DNA from: an uncultured Rhodospira sp.
GTDB taxonomy: Bacteria > Pseudomonadota > Alphaproteobacteria > Rhodospirillales > Rhodospirillaceae
Direction of reading: 5' to 3'
NCBI RefSeq assembly: GCF_937138205.1
Contig: NZ_CAKZOT010000075.1
Location: 1 to 42,674, forward strand
DNA length: 42,674 bases
Made by a program: the position numbers and the translations under genes. Under the pieces are notes generated by a model, which worked only from the letters and a program-made list of their open reading frames with translations, was not told the origin of the DNA and ran no database searches. Positions 37,243 through 42,674 of the stretch are shown here, piece by piece. The first letter of the stretch is position 1; every line of letters begins with the position of its first letter.

Positions 37243-37410
37243 GGGAGGGAGCCGATTGCCATTTTCGGGCACACGCAAGCGTGAATTTCCGTTTCGGACT
37301 TCCGTCGTTCCCGAAATCGGCATTACCGCTCGCAATACGTTGAAAACGATGGAAAAAATGGAAGTCCGAAACGCGCACCGCTCCCTTGCACAAATTTCGG
37401 AGTTCGGGCC
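37243..37410. promoter_or_regulatory. Operator array between repressor and Ner (early/repressor control region)
   Basis: Six copies of TTTCGG or its inverse occur in about 160 bases: 37263, 37292, 37311 (inverse), 37366 (inverse), 37395 and 37418 (inverse; inside the repressor start). CGTTTCGGACTTCC at 37290-37303 is exactly inverted at 37360-37373. A small palindrome CACGC-AA-GCGTG lies at 37272-37283. A-rich DNA between (37340-37360) probably holds the divergent promoters. Likely bound by the repressor and/or Ner. Confidence 0.8.
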
Positions 37411-37424
37411 GTGAACTCCGAAAT
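37394..37424. promoter_or_regulatory. 12-bp inverted repeat spanning the repressor ribosome-binding site and start
   Basis: ATTTCGGAGTTC (37394-37405) and GAACTCCGAAAT (37413-37424) are perfect inverses around GGGCCGT. The left arm contains the repressor's GGAG site and the loop plus right arm contains the GTG start, so the element can act as operator on DNA or as a translation-blocking hairpin in mRNA. Confidence 0.85.
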
Positions 37425-38187
37425 GGACACGGATGCCGGCTTTCGCGCGCGGCTCGGCGACCTGGTGGGCAAAACACCGCCGTTTCAGTGGGCGAAAGGC
37501 GCTGGCGTCCCCACCAGCACCTGGAACCGCGCGTGGAACGAGGGTGGCATACCCAAGGCGCCGCACTTGGTGCGGATCGCCCAATACGCCGGCGTCACGG
37601 TCGACTGGTTGCTCACCGGCGAAGGCCCGATGCGCCGGGACCAGGTCGCGGCCGAGTCCCCGCCCGAACCGGAGCCCGAGCCGGCCCGCCAGACCGTCGC
37701 CGAGCGCGTGCGGATCCTGCGCGGCACCATGCTCCTGGAGCGGTTCGCCGCCGATGTCGGTCTGAAAGTCGTGGAAATTCAGGCCCTTGAGGCCGGAGCG
37801 AGCGAGGACCGCCGGCACCTGGAGGCGATCGCCACGGCCATCGGCGTCCGCCTCGACTGGCTGCTGACCGGCGCCGGCCCGGCCCACATCCGCGCCGCGC
37901 CCGAGTCGCCGTCCGCCCCGTCCGGCGCCACCACGGCGGGCGCCACTGACGCCGACCTTTTAGGCCTGTGTTTGGAGGGATTACAGCGCGTTTACAGGGA
38001 GTTAAACGCCCGGATCGACGACCGCTCGGCCGGCCGGCTGGCCGCCCGCCTACACGACGACGTCCTGGCCGCGTGCCAGGGCAACGCGGATGCCCAACGC
38101 GCCGCCCTCAACATGGGGTTAGCCCAACTGCGCCGCGACGTATTGGCGTCGCCAACGACCGCCGAGCATGGTAAACACTCGGCTTGA
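37411..38187 (+). CDS. c: Phage repressor with two HTH modules
   Basis: 258 residues from GTG 37411, preferred over ATG 37423 because GGAG lies 8 bases upstream. Two HTH modules of the CI type: residues 10-75 (ending YAGVTVDWLLTGEGPM) and 92-155 (ending IGVRLDWLLTGAGPA), then a helical C-terminal region (about 180-255) as in many Mu-like repressors. No Ser-Lys peptidase (S24) domain, so LexA-style self-cleavage is not expected. It is transcribed toward the immunity end, divergent from ner, as in Mu. Confidence 0.9.
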   Translation: MNSEMDTDAGFRARLGDLVGKTPPFQWAKGAGVPTSTWNRAWNEGGIPKAPHLVRIAQYAGVTVDWLLTGEGPMRRDQVAAESPPEPEPEPARQTVAERVRILRGTMLLERFAADVGLKVVEIQALEAGASEDRRHLEAIATAIGVRLDWLLTGAGPAHIRAAPESPSAPSGATTAGATDADLLGLCLEGLQRVYRELNARIDDRSAGRLAARLHDDVLAACQGNADAQRAALNMGLAQLRRDVLASPTTAEHGKHSA

Positions 38188-38288
38188 GGTTGGTTCGCGC
38201 CTGACCCTACGTTGCCTAGCGCGATTTCGCGTGTGCAATCAACGTTCCGCACGTATACCTTCGGTCTATCTGTCTTTCGGAGGCCCCC

Positions 38289-38720
38289 ATGCCCCGCCCG
38301 CTCTTCTCCGCCACCCTCCTCGCCGCCGCTCTCACCCTGGCCACCCCGGCGGTCGCCTACGACGATCCGGAGTCCGCGCGTGCCGAAAGCGCCCAACTCC
38401 TCGGCATGATGGCCCTTAACGGTAAGGGGTTCTTGATGCTAAGTGGCGACGAAGACGATATGATCGCCGGCGCCAAAACGGCCGTAAGGCAAAAGCTACG
38501 CGACCCGGACAGCGCGCAGTTTCGCAATATTCGAATTGTAGAACACACCGCTGGCAAGCTCGTGTGCGGCGAAGTTAACGCCCGCAACGTCTTCGGCGGT
38601 TACGTCGGTTTTCAACTGTTTGCGTCCAGCGGCCAGTCCGCCCGTATTTTATTTACCGACCTGGATCCCGCGATTGAGGCGGCCCTTAACGCTCCGCTTA
38701 TGGAGGCCTGCGGCGATTGA
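38289..38720 (+). CDS. Secreted cargo protein (candidate lysogenic conversion gene)
   Basis: 143 residues starting at ATG 38289 with GGAGG upstream. Signal peptide 1-23 ending AVA. Mature protein has AVRQKLRDPDSAQFRNIRI and VCGEVNARNVFGGYVGFQLF, a pattern found in small secreted proteins of unknown function in many Proteobacteria. Cys93 and Cys141 could form a disulfide. GC is visibly lower than in the phage core. Position between repressor and phage end is a usual place for cargo genes expressed in the lysogen. Confidence 0.75.
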   Translation: MPRPLFSATLLAAALTLATPAVAYDDPESARAESAQLLGMMALNGKGFLMLSGDEDDMIAGAKTAVRQKLRDPDSAQFRNIRIVEHTAGKLVCGEVNARNVFGGYVGFQLFASSGQSARILFTDLDPAIEAALNAPLMEACGD

Positions 38721-38727
38721 CCGCGCT

Positions 38728-38773
38728 TGATCGGCGATCGGTCGTGTGCCAATTCCCTGCCGATCGCCGATCA
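38728..38773. repeat. 14-bp perfect inverted repeat after the cargo gene
   Basis: TGATCGGCGATCGG (38728-38741) with CCGATCGCCGATCA (38760-38773), loop 18 bases. It starts 8 bases after the cargo stop, so could terminate that transcript, although no T-run follows. The first transposase-site repeat lies in its loop. Confidence 0.85.
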
Positions 38774-38878
38774 AATCCGATCAGAGTGTGCCAAATCCAT
38801 TTTTGCCCGTCGGCCCAAATTTTTTAGGTATCCCAATATGTTCCGGTAAATCTTTCAATATCCCGCCTGTGCCATACC
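38745..38878. repeat. Three TGTGCCA repeats: candidate MuA end-binding sites
   Basis: TGTGCCAATTCC (38745-38756), TGTGCCAAATCC (38787-38798, 42 bases later) and TGTGCCATACC (38868-38878) share TGTGCCA(A/T)..CC in one orientation, at the place where Mu has the L3, L2 and L1 transposase sites. No gene in this 227-base stretch. Confidence 0.65.
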
Positions 38879-38889
38879 GATCACCCCCC

Positions 38890-38893
38890 CACA
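38890..38893. other. Candidate prophage terminus (immunity end)
   Basis: Read inward, the DNA would begin TGTGGGGGGGTGATCGG, followed by the outermost transposase-site repeat about 15 bases in. Mu-type ends begin with TG. Only 14 bases separate this point from the IS66-type end. Inferred; not proven. Confidence 0.35.
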
Positions 38894-38947
38894 GGGACGG
38901 ACGGGGTGTAAGCGGCCGCTCTGGGCCGCGGGGATTGGGGCTTGGGG

Positions 38948-40597
38948 TTACGCGGCAGCGGTGTGGCGGGCGTCGGTTGCGCGCCAGTTCCAGGGCAGCA
39001 GTTCGTCCAGGCGGTTGATCTTGTGATCGTTGATCCGGGCCAGGATGTCGGTGAGGTAGGCCTCGGGGTTCAGGCCGCTCATCTTGGCGGTCTCGATGAG
39101 GGTCATGGCGTCGGCCAGGACCTCGCCGCCGCTGTCGGACCCGGCGAACAGAAAATTCTTGCGGCCCAGGACCACGGGTTTGATGGCCCGCTCGGCCGGA
39201 TTGTTGTCGATGGCCACCTCGCCGTTCTCCAGGAACAGCGTGAATGCGGACCAGCGCCCGAGGGCGTAGCGCATGGCCTTGGCCAGGTCGCTCTTGCCGG
39301 GGATACGCGGCAGCTGGGTCTCGCACCACGTCTTGAAGGCCTCGACCCTGGGGCGACTTTCGGCCTGACGGATGGCAAGACGCTGTTCCGCAGGCAGCCC
39401 GGTGATGCGGCGCTCGATGTCGTACAGCGCGCCGATCTGTTCGAGCGCGTCCCGGGCGAGGGGCGAGTCCGTCGCTTTCCAGACATCATGAAAGTCGCGC
39501 CGCAGGTGTGCCCAGCATGCCGCCTCACGCACACGCGGAGCGGTGCCGTCCCGAGCCTCGTACAGCTTGCGGAACCCCGCATAGGCGTCCGCCTGCAGGA
39601 TGCCCCGGAAGTTGGCCAAATGTCGTTGCGGATGTTCACCTTTGCGGTCCGGCGAGAAGAAATACGCGACCGCCGGCGGGTCGGTGCCGCCCCAGGGCCG
39701 GTCATCATGGACATAGGCCCAGATGCGGCCTTCCTTGACGCCGGGTTCGTCGCCGGTCGCCTTGCGTCGGCCCGGATCGAGCACCCGGATCGGCGTGTCG
39801 TCGGCGTGCAGGCGGTCGGCCGCCAGGACCGAAGCCTTGATGCGCTCGATCAGCGGGCGCAGCGTCGCAACGCCCTGGCCGCACCAGTCGATCAGCGTGG
39901 AGCGCGGGATGTCGGCGCCGTGGCGGGCCAGGATCTCGGCCTGACGGTACAGCGGCAGGTGGTCGTCGTACTTCGACACCAGGATATGCGCCAGCAGACC
40001 GGGGCCGGCCATGCCGCGTTCCACCGGCCGCGTCGGCGCCGGCGGCTGCACCATGGTCTGGCAGTGCCGGCAGGACTTCTTCAGCCGCGCCGTCTCCACC
40101 ACCTTCAGCTTGGCCGCGATGAAGTCCAGGATCTCGGCCACGTCCTCACCGACCAGACGCAGCGGCCCTCCGCAGTCCGGGCAGTGCTCGCCGGGGTCCA
40201 GGACGATGCGCTCGCGCGGGGTGTCCGGCGCCACCTTGGGCTTGCCGCGCCGGCGCGGTGCGGTCTTCTGGCTCGGCTGGTCCGTCTCCGATGCGGTGCT
40301 GGTCTCGGGGGACGGGGCGGCCTCTTCGTCCTCGGCCGGTGCCGGTTCGGCCACCGCCCGCGCCACCTCGAGCCCTTCCAGGGCCAGTTCCAGTTGCGCG
40401 ATCTCGCGGTCGATCTTCTCGGAACTGCGCCCGAACTTTTGCCGCTTCAGGCGGGCGATGCGCAGCTTCAGCGCCTCCACCATCGCCTCGTAGGCCCGCA
40501 GCGACGTCGCCATGCGGCTGACCTCTTCCGTCTTGGCCAGCAGCATCGCCTTCAGAACGGCGGGATCATCGGGCAGGGTGTCGGGCGTCGTCGTCAT
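38948..40597 (-). CDS. tnpC: IS66 family transposase TnpC
   Basis: 549 residues starting at ATG 40597, complete. N-terminal coiled coil (LRAYEAMVEALKLRIARLKR, QKFGRSSEKID), a zinc-binding region with CPDCGG and CRHC, and a DDE_Tnp_IS66 core: HADDTPIRVL, LQADAYAGF and NNPAERAIKP hold the D, D and E. It ends in the usual IS66 C-terminal segment (INRLDELLPWNW). Mobility requires TnpA/TnpB in most IS66 elements; both are lost or broken here. Confidence 0.96.
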   Translation of the reverse strand: MTTTPDTLPDDPAVLKAMLLAKTEEVSRMATSLRAYEAMVEALKLRIARLKRQKFGRSSEKIDREIAQLELALEGLEVARAVAEPAPAEDEEAAPSPETSTASETDQPSQKTAPRRRGKPKVAPDTPRERIVLDPGEHCPDCGGPLRLVGEDVAEILDFIAAKLKVVETARLKKSCRHCQTMVQPPAPTRPVERGMAGPGLLAHILVSKYDDHLPLYRQAEILARHGADIPRSTLIDWCGQGVATLRPLIERIKASVLAADRLHADDTPIRVLDPGRRKATGDEPGVKEGRIWAYVHDDRPWGGTDPPAVAYFFSPDRKGEHPQRHLANFRGILQADAYAGFRKLYEARDGTAPRVREAACWAHLRRDFHDVWKATDSPLARDALEQIGALYDIERRITGLPAEQRLAIRQAESRPRVEAFKTWCETQLPRIPGKSDLAKAMRYALGRWSAFTLFLENGEVAIDNNPAERAIKPVVLGRKNFLFAGSDSGGEVLADAMTLIETAKMSGLNPEAYLTDILARINDHKINRLDELLPWNWRATDARHTAAA

Positions 40598-40661
40598 GAC
40601 CGGATTATACCCGGCCGGGATCCTCTGCTCCAGCTTTACCTCGCTGATTCCGTTCAGAAAA

Positions 40662-40898
40662 TCACACCACGCGGGCAGGCGGCGCGGTCCACGCCGGGCG
40701 CCGCCAGTCGATCCCCTCCCACAGCATCGCCAGCTGGGCCGGCGTCAGCCGGACCGTCCCGTCGGCCGGCGACGGCCAGGGGAAGCGGCCATGCTCCAGC
40801 ACCTTGTAGTACAGGCAGAAGCCCTGGCCATCCCAATACAGCAGCTTCACCCTGTCGCCACGACGACCCCGGAAGGCGAAGACCGCCCCCGACGTGTC
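40662..40898 (-). pseudogene. tnpB: IS66 TnpB (Orf2) fragment, N-terminus lost
   Basis: The last 78 or so codons of TnpB remain: SGAVFAFRGRRGDRVKLLYW, DGQGFCLYYKVLEHGRF and the C-terminal WEGIDWRRPAW. A normal TnpB has about 115 residues beginning upstream with a conserved RKGFDGLA region, which is absent. The frame runs on into ISNCY-end sequence, confirming disruption. Confidence 0.85.
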
Positions 40899-40976
40899 CG
40901 TAGCACGTGATATGTCCGGTTTCTGTAGCACACGATCTGTCCGGTTTTTGGAGAGGTTCCAGACCGGGGGGATCGG

Positions 40977-42149
40977 ATGCTACCGGAGGTCAGGATGGCC
41001 CGGATGGTGGAGGCGCTGGAGCGCCATCGCGGAGGGCGATTGAGCTGCCTTGAGGCGGCGGAGTGGCTGGGGATTTCGGAGCGGCACTTTCGCCGACTGC
41101 GGGACAAGTACGAGGCGGATGGCGCGGAAGGGCTGATCGACCGGCGCCGTGGCCGGACATCTGGCCGGGCTGTGCCGGTGGACCGGATCGAGTGGATGCT
41201 CGAGCAGTTCGACACGCGGTATTTTGACTTCAACGCCAAGCACTTCCACGAGCGGCTGAAGGCGGATCACGGCTGGCCCTTCAGCTACACGTTCACGAAG
41301 ACCCAGTTGCAGAAGGCGGGCCGATTGAAGCCGGGCCGGCGGCGGTCACCGCACCGGCGGCGCCGGCCGCGTCGGCCACTGCCAGGGATGATGCTGATGC
41401 AGGACGGGTCGCCTTACCGCTGGATCCCGGGGCTGGAGCGGGACTTTGACCTGATCGCGACGATGGATGACGCGACCGGCACGGTGTATTCGGCCTTCCT
41501 GGTGGACGAGGAAGGCACCATGAGCACGCTGCGCGGCCTCGGCGAGGTGATCGCGGCGCACGGGCTGTTCAGTTCGCTCTATACCGACCGGGGCAGCCAC
41601 TATTTCCACACGCCGAAGGCTGGCGGACCCGTGGACAAGACGAAACCGACCCAGGTCGGCCACGCGCTGGCGCGTCTTGGCATCCAGCACATTCCCTCCT
41701 ACTCGCCCGAGGCGAGGGGGCGCATGGAACGGCTGTTCCAGAGCTTTCAGGGACGGCTGCCGCAAGAGCTGCGGCTGGCGGGGATCGAGTCCGTCGCCGA
41801 CGCGGACCGCTATATCCGCGACGTTTTCCTGCCGGCCTACAACGCCCGCTTCGCCGTGAAGGCGGCGGAGGACGGAACGGCGTTCGTCCCCTACGTCGGC
41901 CCGCCGCTGGCCGAAGCCCTGTGCGTCCAGGAAACCCGCCAGGTCGGCAAGGACAACTGCGTGCGCTACGACGGGTTGGTGCTGCAAATCCCGCCCCAGG
42001 CCCACCGCCACCACTTCGTCAAGGCGACGGTCCTGGTGCGCCGCTATCCGGCCGGCGGGCTCGCTCTGTTCCATGGGCCGCGCTGCCTGGCCCGCTACAC
42101 CGACGACGGAACCCTCGTTTCCGGCGCCGACGCCAGACAGGCCGCTTAA
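40977..42149 (+). CDS. ISNCY-family transposase (rve/DDE integrase fold)
   Basis: 390 residues starting at ATG 40977 with a GGGGGAT site. An N-terminal HTH (RLSCLEAAEWLGISERHFRR, LRDKYEADGAEGLIDRRRGR) is followed by an integrase core with acidic residues in MLMQDGSPYRW, LYTDRGSHYF and EARGRMERLFQ, then a C-terminal barrel (VLQIPPQAHRHHFVKATVLV). Full length for the family, so possibly active. Confidence 0.93.
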   Translation: MLPEVRMARMVEALERHRGGRLSCLEAAEWLGISERHFRRLRDKYEADGAEGLIDRRRGRTSGRAVPVDRIEWMLEQFDTRYFDFNAKHFHERLKADHGWPFSYTFTKTQLQKAGRLKPGRRRSPHRRRRPRRPLPGMMLMQDGSPYRWIPGLERDFDLIATMDDATGTVYSAFLVDEEGTMSTLRGLGEVIAAHGLFSSLYTDRGSHYFHTPKAGGPVDKTKPTQVGHALARLGIQHIPSYSPEARGRMERLFQSFQGRLPQELRLAGIESVADADRYIRDVFLPAYNARFAVKAAEDGTAFVPYVGPPLAEALCVQETRQVGKDNCVRYDGLVLQIPPQAHRHHFVKATVLVRRYPAGGLALFHGPRCLARYTDDGTLVSGADARQAA

Positions 42150-42165
42150 CTCCGCTCGGCGGCCC

Positions 42166-42216
42166 GGCCTGTGGATTTGTGGACGGCGCTGCGCCCCGCC
42201 CACAACCCCACAGGCC
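42166..42216 (+). terminator. Hairpin after ISNCY transposase
   Basis: GGCCTGTGG (42166-42174) and TTGTGG (42177-42182) pair with CCACAA (42200-42205) and CCACAGGCC (42208-42216), with a symmetric 2-base internal loop. It ends the transposase transcript or protects it; no T-run follows. Confidence 0.6.
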
Positions 42217-42260
42217 CAACATCAGCAGCGGACATTTGATGTGCTATGAAAACCGGACAT

Positions 42261-42533
42261 CTTCAGGTGCCATTGACAGGCCGCCGTCCGTGCGCCGTCA
42301 GCAAGTCAGGAGCCGGTGTCGTCACTTGGCTCCGGCAAACCCAACACGGCGTCCCAGGGCGCTGTGCCGTCGTACCAGACCACGCCGACCCCCGGGCTCA
42401 AGCGAATGAACCGTTTTTCGGAGACGGTATTCCCGGGCCAGCCCGTCGAAGAGCTGGCGGGGGAAATCTGGACAGGGCGATAAGTGGAATTCGTGCCCGA
42501 GATCGGCGACGATGCCGAGACAGGAGACATCTT
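42261..42533. other. Intergenic remnant between ISNCY and IS3 fragment
   Basis: No convincing gene seen. It does not continue IS66 tnpB. A GGAGACATCTT leader precedes the IS3 orfA remnant. A minus-strand ORF ending with WYDGTAPWDAVLGLP was considered but has no start signal or family match. Probably decayed mobile-element DNA. Confidence 0.5.
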
Positions 42534-42641
42534 ATGGCGAGACGACCGCGCCTGAACCACGTTCCGGCTTTCAAGGCGAAGGTGGCCCTTGCGGCCATCA
42601 AGGGCGAGAAGACGCTGGCCCAGGGCAATCGGGTGAATTAG
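42534..42641 (+). pseudogene. IS3-family OrfA fragment
   Basis: 35 codons from ATG 42534 encode the typical OrfA start (NHVPAFKAKVALAAIKGEKT, then LAQ) of IS3-family transposases. After LAQ the homology stops and the frame ends at TAG within a few codons; the HTH, leucine zipper and OrfB are missing. The break suggests insertion or deletion at about 42,625. The last 33 bases of the window show no feature. Confidence 0.8.
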
Positions 42642-42674
42642 GGCGTGACAACGCGCGAAAGTTCTGAATCGATC

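Larger units (their letters stand above)
1..38893 (-). mobile_element. Mu-like transposable prophage with siphovirus-type tail genes (left end outside window)
   Basis: Seen: a colinear minus-strand set of Ner, MuA, MuB, GemA, Mor, endolysin, gp28 terminase, gp29 portal, gpF, gpI, gpT, gp36, gpG and tail genes, with a divergent repressor at the right. This is the Mu order mirrored. The tail part has a tube protein, chaperones and a very long tape measure with no sheath, as in B3/RcapMu-type transposable siphoviruses. The right terminus is placed at 38,893 by inference: the first CA after the outermost transposase-site repeat. The late terminus lies beyond base 1. No Mu C activator, Mom or Com gene is seen in the visible part. 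Confidence 0.93.
38908..40898 (-). mobile_element. IS66-family element, truncated on the tnpA/tnpB side
   Basis: Starts with GTAAGCGGCCGC, the typical IS66 terminal sequence, 40 bases beyond the tnpC stop. It carries a complete tnpC and the last part of tnpB. tnpA, the start of tnpB and the other terminal repeat are missing, replaced by an ISNCY-type element. The candidate 8-bp target duplicate at this end is GACGGGGT; its partner is absent. Confidence 0.85.
40912..42260 (+). mobile_element. ISNCY-type insertion sequence
   Basis: Ends are inverted copies: ATGTCCGGTTT...TAGCACA at 40912 and its inverse ending 42260, each with a second TGTCCG about 25 bases further in. It contains one transposase gene. 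Left neighbour is IS66 tnpB, right neighbour is unrelated DNA, and no target duplication is visible, so the junction has been rearranged after insertion. Confidence 0.8.

Noticed and set aside
42306-42560. Minus-strand 84-codon frame ending WYDGTAPWDAVLGLP
   Set aside because: No start signal or recognised family and overlaps the IS3 orfA remnant; could be a decayed gene but not supportable.

Overview
The window is almost entirely one Mu-like transposable prophage (about 1-38,893) lying in reverse orientation, followed on the right by a nest of broken insertion sequences (38,908 to the end). The very high GC content, together with phage proteins of the type found in alphaproteobacterial Mu-like phages, suggests an alphaproteobacterial host; no host gene is present to name it. 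The tail genes are those of a long non-contractile (siphovirus) tail: tube protein, chaperones and a 1,987-residue tape measure, with no sheath or baseplate set of the Mu type. The phage is therefore Mu-like for transposition and head, and B3/RcapMu-like for the tail. Its late end runs off the left edge inside a tail-fibre gene.

Layout, following phage transcription from right to left. The immunity end (36.2-38.9 kb) has a two-HTH repressor on the plus strand, a secreted cargo protein, three repeats resembling MuA end-binding sites, an operator array, and a divergent Ner-like gene. After an intrinsic terminator come the early genes (22.2-36.2 kb): an HTH regulator, MuA, MuB, and a long run of small overlapping ORFs. 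These include two HTH proteins, a stand-alone DnaA domain IV, a DUF3164-like protein, a protein fused to a DnaA domain I-like segment, an ASCH protein, a DNA methyltransferase, GemA and the Mor activator. Lysis follows (GH108 endolysin, holin candidate, lipoprotein), then a TraR-type zinc finger, DUF2730, a duplicated winged-helix protein and DUF1804.

The head block (14.5-22.2 kb) has large terminase, DUF935 portal, gpF with a nuclease-like tail, protease with an internal scaffold start, decoration protein and gpT capsid. The connector and tail block (1-14.4 kb) has DUF1320, gpG-like and gp37-like proteins, tail tube, chaperones, tape measure, two tail-tip proteins and fibres.

Genes from 22 to 36 kb mostly overlap by 1-8 bases (ATGA, TGATG), so they are probably translated as coupled operons. 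In contrast, the few gaps in the structural block (11.1, 14.1, 14.4 and 17.3 kb) are packed with strong hairpins, and one gap holds a candidate structured RNA on the opposite strand with its own promoter.

The most unusual content is: (i) two phage genes carrying the two ends of DnaA (helicase-binding domain I-like and DNA-binding domain IV) without the ATPase; (ii) the plus-strand RNA candidate at 17.5 kb; (iii) the hairpin arrays; and (iv) a palindromic operator that overlaps the repressor's ribosome-binding site and start codon.
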